Shown: positions 54,796 through 64,000, counted from the first letter of the stretch. The stretch: DNA of 64,000 bases from CAWGXG01 sp963826505 (GCA_963826505.1 CAWGXG010000007.1:310001-374000); one strand, 5' to 3'. The notes: a model not told the origin generated them from the sequence alone. Program-made: numbers and translations.

Positions 54796-56178
54796 TTACA
54801 CCGTGGCGGGCGTCGGCCCGGACTCACGTCCGCGGCTGGTATCGGCCGCGTCCAAGTCGTCTGCGTCCTGTTCGGATACGGCCGGGTTGTAATCTGGCAG
54901 GATGTCTTCCAGATGGCGTATACGCGGATTCAAGTAGAACGCCAACGTGATCAGCGAAACCATGGTACCGCCAACCACGGCCATCAGGCCGATGCCCGCC
55001 CCGGCGTGCGTGCCGACGATTGGAGCGAACAGGTTCCAAGAGGACCCGCCCACCGCCGGTTCAAAAACATGGTCGGCCAGCGGCCCGGACAGCAGAAAAG
55101 CGAGGGGCATGAAAAACATAGAAATCTGCGTTACCGTAGCGAACACGCGCCCCTGGACATCGGGCGGGGTCTTGGCCTGGAACAGGGACATGAAGGCCGC
55201 ATTGACCATCGGGAGCGGCAGCAGCATCAGGGACATCACGGCGCCCATCAGCAGCGGGGTGCGGGCGATACCCATCAACACCATGAAGAATCCGGCGGAG
55301 ATGATGCCAGGGAAGATCATCGTCGTGCGGCGGCTCGTGCCACCCCACACGCCCATAATGATACCGCCCAAGACCATTGAGCCACTCATCACGCTCAGCA
55401 GCAGGCCCAACGTCGCCCGGCTGTCAAACAGACTCAGCAGGTAGGGCGTACCAAGCACGCCGACGCCGCTGAAGAAGAAATTGATCAGCGTCGCCACGAA
55501 TACCGTCACAAACAGGGGCCGGCGTGCCCACAGAAACCGGAACCCCACAGCGGCTTCGTGCCAGATCGTGCCCTGTGCGGCGAGTCCTTCGGCGGTTTGC
55601 AGCGGGCGGGGGATGTGGCTCATCCACACCACGCCGATCGCCACGAAGAACGTGAACAAATCCACCGCCATCACGCCCGGCGCGCCGATTATTGTGATCA
55701 GCAGTCCCGCCACCGCCGGGGCGATCAAGCCCGCCGCCGGACCCGTGATCTGCTGGACGGCGTTGGCGCGGTTACGGTGTTCGTCGGGGACCAACATCGT
55801 CACCGAGGCCTGGAAGGCCGGTTCCTGGAACAAGCCGAACAAGGCTTGCAGCGCCGCCACCATATAAAGAATCCACAGCGCAAACGTCCCGGTCAGGAAG
55901 GTGATCATCAGCACGACCGTCCCGACCGCCTGCCCGGCATCAGCGAGGACCATCACGTAACGCCTGTCCCAACGATCGGCCAGCACACCCGCGAAGCTCG
56001 GCGCGATGATGCGCGGCACAGCAGCAAAAAAGGCCGCCAGCGTCAGCGGGGTCGCGTCGCCAGTGTGCTCGAAGACCCAGATGCCTACCGCCAGACTGGT
56101 CATCTGGCTGCCGATCATGGAAAAGACCTGGGTGACAATCAGAGTGTAAAAGGTGCGGAGAGTTTGCCTGTTTTGCAC
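54796..56178 (-). CDS. MFS exporter (EntS-like, MFS_3 family)
   Basis: The 460-residue protein has twelve membrane helices with MFS signatures: GVLADRWDRRYVM between helices 2 and 3, VPDEHRNRANAVQQI, and SRRTTMIFPG. It resembles EntS/MFS_3 drug or siderophore exporters. I chose GTG 56178, with AGGAG nine bases upstream. The C-terminus is a polar tail. Substrate unknown. Confidence 0.85.
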   Translation of the reverse strand: MQNRQTLRTFYTLIVTQVFSMIGSQMTSLAVGIWVFEHTGDATPLTLAAFFAAVPRIIAPSFAGVLADRWDRRYVMVLADAGQAVGTVVLMITFLTGTFALWILYMVAALQALFGLFQEPAFQASVTMLVPDEHRNRANAVQQITGPAAGLIAPAVAGLLITIIGAPGVMAVDLFTFFVAIGVVWMSHIPRPLQTAEGLAAQGTIWHEAAVGFRFLWARRPLFVTVFVATLINFFFSGVGVLGTPYLLSLFDSRATLGLLLSVMSGSMVLGGIIMGVWGGTSRRTTMIFPGIISAGFFMVLMGIARTPLLMGAVMSLMLLPLPMVNAAFMSLFQAKTPPDVQGRVFATVTQISMFFMPLAFLLSGPLADHVFEPAVGGSSWNLFAPIVGTHAGAGIGLMAVVGGTMVSLITLAFYLNPRIRHLEDILPDYNPAVSEQDADDLDAADTSRGRESGPTPATV

Positions 56179-56300
56179 GAGATTGATCTCCTGATTAATA
56201 AAATCAAGCTCTAATATTAATCTTATACGCAAAATTATCCAATGGGTTTCAAAAAGTCAATAATGGGTTTAATTCTGATGTGCAGCGGCTGGCTCACAAC

Positions 56301-56340
56301 AAAACAGTGGCAGACCCTCCTACGGGAGGGTCTGCCACTG
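56301..56340 (-). terminator. Strong terminator of the sugar-binding-protein gene
   Basis: A perfect 16-bp stem (56305-56320 with 56325-56340) and four-base loop. On the minus strand TTTTGTTG follows. Confidence 0.88.
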
Positions 56341-56389
56341 CCGTACGAAACGCCCAGGCAGGTACCCAGGCGCCAAAGACACACAACGT

Positions 56390-57685
56390 TTATTCGCCGA
56401 GGTCCTGGATCGCCTGCTTGCCTTGCTTCAGCACGTCGGACAAAGAAGCCTGCTTGGTCAGGAACAGCGAGGCCATATCTTCGACCAGGAGCTGCGCTTC
56501 GGCGACGCGGGGGTGATACGGACGTGCCGAGAGCGCCCCTGCATCAGCGTAGTTGCCCATGGCCGTGACGATCGGATCATCCTTGCCCGCGAAGTGCGCC
56601 AGGATCGAGGCACGCGGCATGATGAACCATGACTGCCCATCGGCCAAAAGTGGCGCATTGGTCACGGAGGTCAGGTACTTGATCAGTTCGTTGCCGCCTT
56701 CCAGGTTGGGGGCTGCCTTCGGAACCGAGAAGCCCCAACCGCCCCACCAGACCTTGCCGCCCGCAGGACCCGCCGGGGGCAGCTCGATGACGGCCTTCTC
56801 AGGCGCATACCAGTCGGTGTTGCCCTCGACCACGCCCTGGAAGTACGTCCACTGGCGCATAAAGGCCACTTTGTCGGCCATGTACAGCTCGTTCTGCTTG
56901 GTGTAGTCGTCATTGAGGGCTGTCTCAGGGAAGATCTTGTGGGTATAGATCATGTCGTACAGGAACTGCAGCGCGACGCCGGTCTGCTCATCGAAATCGA
57001 ACACGCTGCCGCCCGACTGGGCGCACAGGTAGGCGATGAACACGTAGAGCAGCCCGGGCTTCATCAGACCGTCGGTGGTGCCCCACACGCCCGTGGCCGA
57101 ATCGGTAAACATCTTGCCGATCTCGATTTCCTCGTCCCAGGTGGTGGGGGCCTTGATGCCCTTTTCGTCAAACCAATCCTTGCGGGTGAAGAAATAGCCG
57201 ACCGCGAATTCGTGCGGAACGCGGTAGGGCACGCCATCCACGCTGTGGAACTTTGCGATCTGGTCGGCGAAGCTGGCCGGGAAGTCGTCCCAGGTTTCTT
57301 GCGGGATAACATCCGTCAGCGGCTCGATCCAACCCGCGCGCGCGAAGACCGGGGAGCTTTCGTCCGCGTCGCTGATCACATCGACCGGGCTGTTGCCTGC
57401 CGCGAAGGCCGTGCTGTACTTGGTCAGCATGTCGTTGCCGCTGACCGGGCCGCCTTCCAGCTTGACGGTCAGGCCAGTCGAGGACTCAAAGTCCGGCAGA
57501 ATGGCCTGGATCGCGGGATGGGCGAATTCCTGAATGGCGAGCACCACTTCATTGGCGCGGGCGTGGACGACGTTTGGCGCAAAAATGCCCTGCTCGGCAA
57601 ACTTGCCACCGGCGACGGTCGTCGCGAGCGCGGCCCCAGTGCCCTTCAGGAATGTACGGCGCGTAAAACCTTTAGTACGGGACAT
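56390..57685 (-). CDS. ABC sugar-binding protein, Tat-exported
   Basis: The 431-residue protein begins with a Tat signal (TRRTFLKGTGAALATTVAGG). The remainder is a family 1 extracellular solute-binding fold: LTVKLEGGP, GGWGFSVPKAAPN, and PYHPRVAEAQ near the end. It delivers a sugar to an ABC permease, probably the one starting at 62339. AGGAG precedes ATG 57685. It lies 112 bp after the URO-D-family gene on the same strand. Confidence 0.88.
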   Translation of the reverse strand: MSRTKGFTRRTFLKGTGAALATTVAGGKFAEQGIFAPNVVHARANEVVLAIQEFAHPAIQAILPDFESSTGLTVKLEGGPVSGNDMLTKYSTAFAAGNSPVDVISDADESSPVFARAGWIEPLTDVIPQETWDDFPASFADQIAKFHSVDGVPYRVPHEFAVGYFFTRKDWFDEKGIKAPTTWDEEIEIGKMFTDSATGVWGTTDGLMKPGLLYVFIAYLCAQSGGSVFDFDEQTGVALQFLYDMIYTHKIFPETALNDDYTKQNELYMADKVAFMRQWTYFQGVVEGNTDWYAPEKAVIELPPAGPAGGKVWWGGWGFSVPKAAPNLEGGNELIKYLTSVTNAPLLADGQSWFIMPRASILAHFAGKDDPIVTAMGNYADAGALSARPYHPRVAEAQLLVEDMASLFLTKQASLSDVLKQGKQAIQDLGE

Positions 57686-57797
57686 TTGTGAACTCCTGTT
57701 CTCCAAAGACTTGACGAGTTTCTACCAATGCTTATAGCACGATGCACACTGCCGGGCCAAGCACTCCCCAGCGAAAAACAAACGAGCCTATCCGCCG

Positions 57798-59009
57798 TTA
57801 CGGGTAAATGCAGCGTCGCGCTTCGTCCACGAACGCTGCCAGCAGATCTGGCTCGGCATCGAAAAAGTGATCGGACGGGCACAGGATATAAGCGCCGTTG
57901 CCGCCCGCTTCGTCAAAACAGCGGCGCACCTCGGCGCGCGTCACGTCGGGCGTGACGCCGGTGAAGGTATGCCCCTGGTCGACGCCCCCAATGATGCACA
58001 CGCGGTCGCCGATGCGCTGTTTGGCTTCGGCCAGGCGCATATCGCCCCCCATGTCGGGCGGGGTGAAGGTTTCCATCGCGTCCGGCCCCATGTCGGCGAT
58101 GCGCTCCAAGAGCGGCATCATCCCGCCACAGGTGTGATACACGATGCGCTGCCCGACCTCATGCGCCAGCGTGATCAGCTCGGAATCGTAGGGCGCGACG
58201 AATTTGTCGAACAACTTGGGCGAGATCACGGTCGAAGAGGCCGCCCCGCCGCCCAACTCGAGCAGGTCATAGCGCGCGCCCTGCAGCGAGCGGATGAAGG
58301 TCTTTTTGCGGTCCTGCAGAATGCGGATCAGCTCGTGGACCCACTCCGGATCGTCGTAAGTTTCGAGGATCAGCCGTTCCGTCCCGACCAATTCGACCGC
58401 GTCCTGCCAGCAGCCCGGCTGGCCGTAGACGTCGAAATAGCAGATGTGCCCGCGAATCAGGCCGCGCTCGCCAAACGCTTCGGCGCGCTGGTTGACGGCT
58501 TCGACGTCGCAGCGCGGGTGCGTGCAGAATTCGGCGATCAGGTCAATATCGCGCTTGTTCTTGACCAGCGGCTCGACCACCCAATCGGTGTAGACGTTGC
58601 CTTGCAGGACCATCGTCAGCGAGCCTTTGGGCGTGACGAAGCGGTAGCGCGTGGTGCGGTACTGCGGGTCGGGGATCGTCTCCGCCTCGATGCGCCAGTT
58701 ATCCGACACGACGCGGTGGGTGTGGTCCAGCGGGTGGATGAAGGTCTGGTTGGGGTCGAAGTATTCGCCCTGCGGCGGCAGTCGGGCTAGGTAGGGCACG
58801 GTCCACAGAATGGCGTCAAAGCCGAAATGATCGAAAAAGTCCTGGTAGCCCATGCCGCCCATATACGTATCCAGAAAATACTGCTGGACATGGTGCGTCG
58901 TCACCGGCAGACGGTCCGGCACGCCACCGGTCAGCGCGGTGAGCATGCGCTGGCGTGAGGTCATGCGCTCGGTGGTGGGCAGGGCTGTGAGGTCAGTCTG
59001 CGAATCCAC
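57798..59009 (-). CDS. Uroporphyrinogen-decarboxylase-family protein
   Basis: The 403-residue protein has the URO-D/MtaA superfamily fold: SRQRMLTALTGGVPDRLPV near the start, GGGAASSTVISP in the middle, VYHTCGGM with the cysteine seen in Zn-dependent methyltransferase relatives, and IIGGVDQG. It probably is not a haem enzyme: URO-D proper lacks this arrangement of neighbours. Such genes often accompany sugar ABC systems in Chloroflexota. GTG start with AAGGA. It begins 3 bp after the GH38 stop. Confidence 0.8.
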   Translation of the reverse strand: MDSQTDLTALPTTERMTSRQRMLTALTGGVPDRLPVTTHHVQQYFLDTYMGGMGYQDFFDHFGFDAILWTVPYLARLPPQGEYFDPNQTFIHPLDHTHRVVSDNWRIEAETIPDPQYRTTRYRFVTPKGSLTMVLQGNVYTDWVVEPLVKNKRDIDLIAEFCTHPRCDVEAVNQRAEAFGERGLIRGHICYFDVYGQPGCWQDAVELVGTERLILETYDDPEWVHELIRILQDRKKTFIRSLQGARYDLLELGGGAASSTVISPKLFDKFVAPYDSELITLAHEVGQRIVYHTCGGMMPLLERIADMGPDAMETFTPPDMGGDMRLAEAKQRIGDRVCIIGGVDQGHTFTGVTPDVTRAEVRRCFDEAGGNGAYILCPSDHFFDAEPDLLAAFVDEARRCIYP

Positions 59010-59012
59010 GGG

Positions 59013-61749
59013 TTATCCTTCCTGGGTCTGGGGCACGAACTCGACCGTGATCACCTGGCCGCCCGTTACGCGCACGCTGACCTGTCCCTCCGCGGACAGG
59101 GCCAGCGTGCCCTGCCGCCGCTCGGCCAGATCGACGCAGTAGGCGTCCGCCACCGGCAGCCCGCAGGTGATCGTGCTGGTGACCACCTCGGATGTGATGT
59201 TGTAGCAACGCACGATCAGTGTATCGCGAGCGCTGCGCCGCACGGCGCTGAGCACCAGCGCGGGCGATCCGAGCGCGATCACGCTCAACGTCGGCGGCCA
59301 GCGGACCGCCGCGCGGCCACGGGATTGGCCGTCACCAGGGCGGGATCGTCGCGGGTGATGTTCATCTCGCGCAGTACCAGACCGGGATGCGTATCAGCGC
59401 GGCGCGCCCACAGCGGCGCGGTATAGTTGTAAGCCGCCGCGTAGACGTTGGGCCAGTCACCCGCGTGCGGCAAAATCGCGTATTCATAGCGTGTAAGAGC
59501 CGAGACACTGCGCGCCCGGCGTAGGGACCAGCGGCCCCGCCGCGATGCGTCGCACCCACAGGTCATCGCGCGACAGCCAGCCCACACTGCGCAGCAGAGT
59601 CAAGGCGATCGCGCCGTCCTCGGACACTTCGACCGAGGGCAATCCCCGGTTGAGAATCGCCAGCCCGCGCGTCCCATCGCTGAGATCGGTGAAGGCGCGC
59701 TGGTGCATGAGCGGCGTCGGGTCTTCGACCCAGCCGGTCGAGTCCGGCAGGGCGAGATCGCGCGCGGCGACCATGAAGGACTCGTCGACGTGCGCCTGCG
59801 CCACGCGCAGTCCGGTCGGGAAATGCACCGTCAGCTTGTGATCGCGCGCCTGGTTGTCGATCGTGGTGCGGATGAACAGGCCGGGCCGGTCAGCGTAGAG
59901 CTGAATCTCCGAGACGACCGGCATGGGTACGGTTTGCGTCAGGCGCTGCTGGCGATCATCGGTCAGCCCGGCAGGCAGATTGAGAACACGTTCGACGCGG
60001 AACGCGGCGCGGCATGGCCCGGACTCAATGCGTGGTCACCGCTGGCGGGCGCGCTTTCAGTGTGGATCACGTGACTGCCACCCTCGAACGGGCAGTAGGT
60101 GTATTCGTCGCCGGTGTCTTCCGCGTCGTAGAAATGGTGCAGATCGTGATAGGTGTGGCCGGTCGTCTTGTCGGTGACGGTCAGGCCGCCGTTCGCCTCA
60201 ATGGTGAAGGCCAGTAAAGGCGTTTTCAGCTCCGCGCGCGTTCACGGTCAGATCGAGCACGGACGGCGCAGCGCTGGTGGTGGCGGGCTGGGCGTAAAGC
60301 GTCGTGTAGCCAAAGGCGGGTAGCATCCACGGGGAACAACACGCGCACGCAGCGTTTGCGGCTGGGCTTGAGCACTTCCATCCAGAAGCACTGCTCGTCC
60401 GCCACGACCTGATGCGGGACACCGCGCGCCTTGCGCGTCTACGATCTTGGAAATGGCCCGCATACGGATCGTCGAACTCAAATTCGATCAGCGCTTCGGC
60501 GATCTCGTGCGCGCGCCCAGCCCTGCGGGTTATAGACCAGGATCGGCGTGCCGTCCTGCGCGCTCATATCCACCTGCCGGGCGAGCTGGCGCACGCTGTC
60601 GCGCACCAGCGCGTCCGCGATCTGGCGCGACTGGCTGAAGCGAAAGGCCATTTCGTGATGCACTTCGTCGATGCCGCTGCCGTAAATGTCGTCGTGCGGG
60701 TGGTTGAGCAGCAGCCAATGCCATGCCGTCCACGTCAGATCGGGCGTGCCTTCGGGCACGTCCGCGCCAGACAGCCACGCCAGCGCGGTTAGCGGCTCCA
60801 TGTAGCGTTCGAGCAGAGTTTCGCCCGCGTGATTGTGCTGTTTGAGGTGGATGCGCGTGGAATAGACGCCCTGCAAAATCTCGGAATAACGACCCCAGCG
60901 GAATTCCCCGGAAAAGGTGGGCAGCGCCTTGCCCGCGGCGCGCACGCGCGCCAGGTGATCGAGCAGGGTGCCGTGATGGATCTCGGTAGTCGGGCAGCGC
61001 CGCGTTCGCACGGCGGATCACCTCGGGGATGCGCGGCTCAGGTTCGGCGTGGTCGATGCCGTTCATGAGCAGCAGGGCGTCCGTGTTGGCCATCGGCTTC
61101 AGTTTGTCGATCGCGCCTTCGATCTTCTTCTGCGGCCAGCGTCCAGTCAAACGCCATCTGCGACACGTCGCCCCAGTGAATCGCGTAACCCAGATTGGTG
61201 ACGTTGTGATAGCCCCACGGCATCAGGATCGTGGTGACGCTCGACCCGTCCGGCGCACACCATTCGAACTCCGTGCCCAACCGGTCGCCGTCCGCGCCCA
61301 TGCCGCGCCAGAAAAACGCGTTGTCGATCCCGAACCCGCGAAAAATCTGCGGGAGCTGGGCGATATGCCCGAAGCCGTCCGGCACGTAGCCGATCTTCAT
61401 CACGCCGCCGTAAGCTTCGCCCATTCGCGCGCCCAATCATCAGGTTGCGGATCAGCGCTTCAGGGCTGACGAGAAATTCATCGGCCAGCACATACCAGGG
61501 ACCGACCTGAATGCGTCCCGATTGGCAAAGCGCCTGCAACTCGGCGGCGCGCTGCGGGCGCACCTCCAGGTAATCTTCGAGAACGCTCATCTGGCCGTCG
61601 AGCATGAAGACGTGAAATCGGGGTGTCTCAGCCAGGATGCAAAGCAGGCGATCGACCAGACGGACCAGCCGGATACGGTATTCCTGGAAGGTGCAGTACC
61701 AGGCGCGGTCCCAATGAGTGTGGCTGACCAATGTGGCATGATAGCCCAT
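59013..61749 (-). pseudogene. GH38 alpha-mannosidase-like glycoside hydrolase, many frameshifts
   Basis: ATG 61749 opens GYHATLVSHTHWDRAWY, the GH38 zinc-site motif. GYVPDGFGHIAQLPQIF follows in another frame and carries the nucleophile-region aspartate. LNHPHDDIYGSGIDEVHHEM then marks the domain before the beta-sandwich. The C-terminal domains occupy 60480-59013 in at least four frames. Breaks lie near 61435, 61145, 60990, 60520, 60410, 60230, 60050, 59935, 59495 and 59300. Corrected length would be about 910 residues, normal for bacterial GH38. It would release mannose from glycans. It leads the minus-strand operon. Confidence 0.72.
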
Positions 61750-61831
61750 GCAGCAGACCCTTTCATTCGCGAAAGAAGGACGCGCGCGGTCGGAGGCATA
61801 GCGCTTGTGCATTTGTCACTGCGCGCACACG

Positions 61832-61841
61832 TATAGACAAA
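61832..61841. promoter_or_regulatory. GTATAGACAA half-site at the GH38 promoter
   Basis: The same decamer is found at the opposite promoter (62162-62171). It lies directly after the -10 of the minus-strand promoter. Confidence 0.5.
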
Positions 61842-61844
61842 TCT

Positions 61845-61873
61845 ATTATAATCGTGTGGCGCTGTCAAGACAA
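61845..61873 (-). promoter_or_regulatory. Predicted promoter of the GH38 operon
   Basis: On the minus strand TTGTCT (61873-61868) and TATAAT (61850-61845) with a 17-bp spacer, about 95 bp upstream of the GH38 start. Confidence 0.55.
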
Positions 61874-61937
61874 GTAGGACGCGAGGCTTGGGCGATTGCA
61901 TCAAAATCGAAACCGGTCTGCCATGCCGCTTTTCACC

Positions 61938-62044
61938 CTCAGCCCTACCCCCGCCCCCTCCCCACGCGGTGGAGAAGGGGAGCAAGCAGACCGGGAAATC
62001 TCCTCTCCATAACATAGGGGAGGAGATTTAGGAATAGGGCTGAG
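61938..62044. repeat. GC-rich dispersed hairpin repeat, copy C (complex)
   Basis: Outer arms CTCAGCCCTA (61938-61947) and TAGGGCTGAG (62035-62044). An inner perfect stem is AAATCTCCTC (61996-62005) with GAGGAGATTT (62020-62029). CCCCCTCCCC and GGAGAAGGGG lie between. It occupies the 589 bp between the divergent mannoside operons, which hold no gene. Confidence 0.62.
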
Positions 62045-62125
62045 TGGGCCGGGGGGTGAGACATTCTGAGTTTTGTTTGCCAGACGCGCTGACAAGTTTT
62101 GCTCACACCCCACATCTCGCAAGAG

Positions 62126-62154
62126 TTGACAGATCGTCCGATTCGACGCATAAT
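62126..62154 (+). promoter_or_regulatory. Predicted promoter of the ABC permease gene
   Basis: TTGACA (62126-62131) and CATAAT (62149-62154), spacer 17 bp. A GntR/HutC-like operator begins six bases later. Confidence 0.65.
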
Positions 62155-62159
62155 CCACG

Positions 62160-62171
62160 TTGTATAGACAA
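62160..62171. promoter_or_regulatory. GntR/HutC-type operator candidate
   Basis: TTGTATAGACAA is a near-palindrome of the form bound by HutC-subfamily GntR regulators such as DasR, NagR and TreR. A related inverted copy (TTTGTTCTATCAC) follows at 62181-62193. The regulator gene is not in the window. Confidence 0.5.
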
Positions 62172-62338
62172 TTTGGGTAATTTGTTCTATCACTTGTCAG
62201 GCTGGCGATAATGCTTTTAACCGCAACTGCCCCCACGTTTGCAGGCCGTATGGTGCCGCGCGGGACACCCTGCTGGTTCCTCTCGCGTCACGCGCCGATC
62301 CTCACGTCATCCGGACTGCTGCTCGAAAGGAACTGCCC

Positions 62339-64000
62339 ATGATCGAGTGGCTCGACTCGTCTTTGTTCACCGTGATGAACACCGTCACCGTCACGCGTGC
62401 CTGGCCGTTGATCGCGCTCGCGTCCCTGCTCATCGTGTGGCAGGCGCAGCGCAAGCGGCTGCACGCGAGTGTGTGGGCCGTGTTCGGCCTGGGCGGATTT
62501 ATCGCGGCCAGTGAAATCGTGCGCGCCCTGATCCCCGACGCGGGCCAGACCTTCGCGCCCGGCGAAAAAGTGAGCACGTCCTACACCTTATGGTCCGACC
62601 CGGCCTTTCGATCCGATTTCGGGCTGCTGCTGGTGGGGATCGCGTTTTTCGTCGTGATCGCGGCGCTGACCCGGTGGGCCCGGCGCTACGCCGACCAACC
62701 CATGTCGCAAGGCCGCGCCAGCGCCGTGCTCAGCGCGTTCTTCCTGGCGCTGCCCCTCGTGATCTGGGTGTGGGCCTGGGCGCGGTTTGTCTTCGCCGAC
62801 GATTACACCGATCTCGTGCTGCCCGCGCTCGGATTCGTGGCGGTGTTGGCGGTGAGCGCGCTGGTGTGGAGCCTGCTCGAAGGGATGCCGCGCAACCTGA
62901 TCTTTGTGGCGCTGGTCGTGATCGTGATCCTGGGGCAGATGCGCTGGAACGCCACGCGCCCGCCGGGATCCATGTTCGAATCGAACGGCTCGGTCCCGAC
63001 CGTCCTCGCGTTGATCCCCTTGATCGCGGGTGTGCTGCTGGCGCAAACCATACACACCTGGCTGCCGCGCCGCCAGGTCGTGACGATGGCCTGGCAAATC
63101 GCGGGCGGCGTGTGGGGCCTGGCTCTGTTCGGCTGGCTGGTGCGCTTCCTGGGATTCTACGATTTCCAGAACTCGTATGGGTTCGCCCTGGGATCGGTCC
63201 TGAGCGCGCCGGTGATGGCGCTCAAAGTGTTGAGCGGTGCATATTATTCGCTCGTGCCGGGCACCGTGGCGGATGACGCTAACATAGCCAACATGGAACG
63301 CTGGGAATCCGGGCTGGCGTTGTTGGCCGGTGCGGCGATCTGGCTGCGCGTGGTAGTCGCCTTGTGGCGGCGTCCGGTCCTGTCGGAACAGCGTCCGCTG
63401 GCTGTGGAGTTGTTCGGACGGCGCAGCATGGACCTCACGATCGACCAGCGGCGCGCGATGCTCGCCTTCGTGCTGATTACCCCGGCGGTGCTGCTGCGCA
63501 CCTTTACCACCTTCTACCCCTTTTTGCAGACGATTATTCTGTCCGTCCAAAAATACAACCCGGCCTTCCCACCGCGCCGCTACATCGCGCTGCACAACTT
63601 CGAGCGGCTCTCGACCGATCTGGTCGTGCGTGAAAGCCTGGAATTCACGATTCTGTTCGTGTTCGCCTCGACCTTTTTCCAGATGGTGATCGGGCTGGCC
63701 GTCGCGCACCTGCTCAACGCTAATTTCCGGCTGCGTCCGCTGGCGCGCACCATCAGCCTGATCCCATGGGCTGTGCCGATGGTCGTCGCGGCGATCGGCT
63801 TCCGCTGGATGTTCGACGACCAGTTCGGCATGATCCCGGACCTGCTGAAGCGGGTGTTTGATTTCCGCGAGAAATGGCTGGTCGACCCGACGAATGCCCG
63901 GATTGCGGTGACGTTCGTCAACGTGTGGAAGAGCATGCCGTTCTGCGCCTTGCTGTTGTTAGCCGGGCTGCAAGGCATCAATCTCGATCTGTACGAGGCG
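62339..64000 (+). CDS. ABC sugar permease (MalF/UgpA-like) with long N-terminal membrane extension (C-terminus outside window)
   Basis: The frame is open from ATG 62339 (AAAGGA seven bases upstream) to the window end, 554 codons. Residues about 375 onward match the start of sugar permeases: MLAFVLITPAVLLRTFTTFY, SLIPWAVPMVVAAIGFRWMF. The EAA loop begins at the last bases (NLDLYEA). Before it stand about 370 residues with some ten predicted helices that ordinary MalF or UgpA proteins lack. The gene was not evident from stop-to-stop frames because it does not end in the window. It diverges from the GH38 operon and most likely pairs with the binding protein at 56390. Confidence 0.82.
   Translation, partial: MIEWLDSSLFTVMNTVTVTRAWPLIALASLLIVWQAQRKRLHASVWAVFGLGGFIAASEIVRALIPDAGQTFAPGEKVSTSYTLWSDPAFRSDFGLLLVGIAFFVVIAALTRWARRYADQPMSQGRASAVLSAFFLALPLVIWVWAWARFVFADDYTDLVLPALGFVAVLAVSALVWSLLEGMPRNLIFVALVVIVILGQMRWNATRPPGSMFESNGSVPTVLALIPLIAGVLLAQTIHTWLPRRQVVTMAWQIAGGVWGLALFGWLVRFLGFYDFQNSYGFALGSVLSAPVMALKVLSGAYYSLVPGTVADDANIANMERWESGLALLAGAAIWLRVVVALWRRPVLSEQRPLAVELFGRRSMDLTIDQRRAMLAFVLITPAVLLRTFTTFYPFLQTIILSVQKYNPAFPPRRYIALHNFERLSTDLVVRESLEFTILFVFASTFFQMVIGLAVAHLLNANFRLRPLARTISLIPWAVPMVVAAIGFRWMFDDQFGMIPDLLKRVFDFREKWLVDPTNARIAVTFVNVWKSMPFCALLLLAGLQGINLDLYEA

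Noticed and set aside
57798..59009. Call as HemE
   Set aside because: Family similarity only; the operon is for sugar uptake and hydrolysis and no haem biosynthesis genes are near.
62588..63709. Open frame of 373 codons on the minus strand
   Set aside because: Low-complexity His/Arg/Gln composition; the plus strand encodes a clear membrane permease.
1..64000. CRISPR arrays, tRNA, rRNA, prophage, transposase or integrase genes
   Set aside because: None seen on either strand: no regular direct repeats with spacers, no cloverleaf or rRNA-like stretches, no DDE or recombinase motifs.

Overview
ORGANISM. The window is GC-rich and densely coded, with sigma70-like promoters (TTGACA/TATAAT type) and Shine-Dalgarno sites. 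The gene content suggests a heterotrophic Chloroflexota bacterium, probably Anaerolineae-like. Pointers are secreted TolB/PD40 propellers fused to SH3 repeats, an EccC-type ATPase beside an FHA protein, many ROK regulators, uroporphyrinogen-decarboxylase-family genes in sugar ABC operons, and a Tat-exported sugar-binding protein. This is inference from content; no rRNA or tRNA gene was seen. LAYOUT. 1-5.8 kb: a truncated zinc-finger protein kinase, diverging from a three-ATPase EccC protein and a ubiquitin-like/FHA fusion (type VII secretion-like). 5.9-9.6 kb: NYN nuclease, galT, galK, and a small acidic protein ending in a possible sliding-clamp motif. 9.6-19.3 kb: the most notable region, a sulfoquinovose catabolic locus. 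It holds a GH4 NAD-dependent glycosidase, a ROK regulator, a fucose-isomerase-like sugar isomerase (one frameshift), an aldehyde dehydrogenase, a TalC/FSA-like transaldolase, sulfolactate sulfo-lyase SuyA and SuyB, and a nickel-pincer LarA-family racemase. Read together: SQ glycoside to sulfoquinovose, to 6-deoxy-6-sulfofructose, to F6P plus sulfolactaldehyde, to (S)-sulfolactate, to (R)-sulfolactate (LarA homologue, proposed), to pyruvate plus sulfite. 19.3-23.4 kb: a 1371-residue multi-PAS/GAF histidine kinase. 23.7-28.4 kb: PIG-L deacetylase, ROK-like kinase, SIS isomerase and a divergent ROK regulator; the last three carry many frameshifts. 28.5-34.3 kb: FeoA-FeoB-FeoC and a NicO-type Ni/Co permease fused to a beta-propeller. 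34.4-41 kb: response regulator/kinase, small zinc protein, PD40-SH3 protein, alpha/beta hydrolase, DsbA-cyclophilin fusion, phosphofructokinase, lipoprotein. 41-48.7 kb: surface glycan genes (GT39-like, two GT4, flippase, methyltransferase, epimerase remnant) with a cytochrome c/membrane fusion. 48.7-51.5 kb: PH-like membrane protein, RNA methyltransferase, ketopantoate-reductase-like protein. 51.6-56.2 kb: propeller plus six SH3 repeats, and an MFS exporter. 56.4-64 kb: a mannoside-type locus with solute-binding protein, URO-D-family protein and broken GH38 on the minus strand, diverging from an ABC permease with an unusually long membrane N-terminus. QUALITY. Frameshifts are concentrated at 24.6-28.4, 36.2-36.6 and 59.2-61.5 kb, with single ones near 13.63, 35.18 and 51.07 kb. 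Several sit at homopolymers, so assembly error is as likely as true gene decay.
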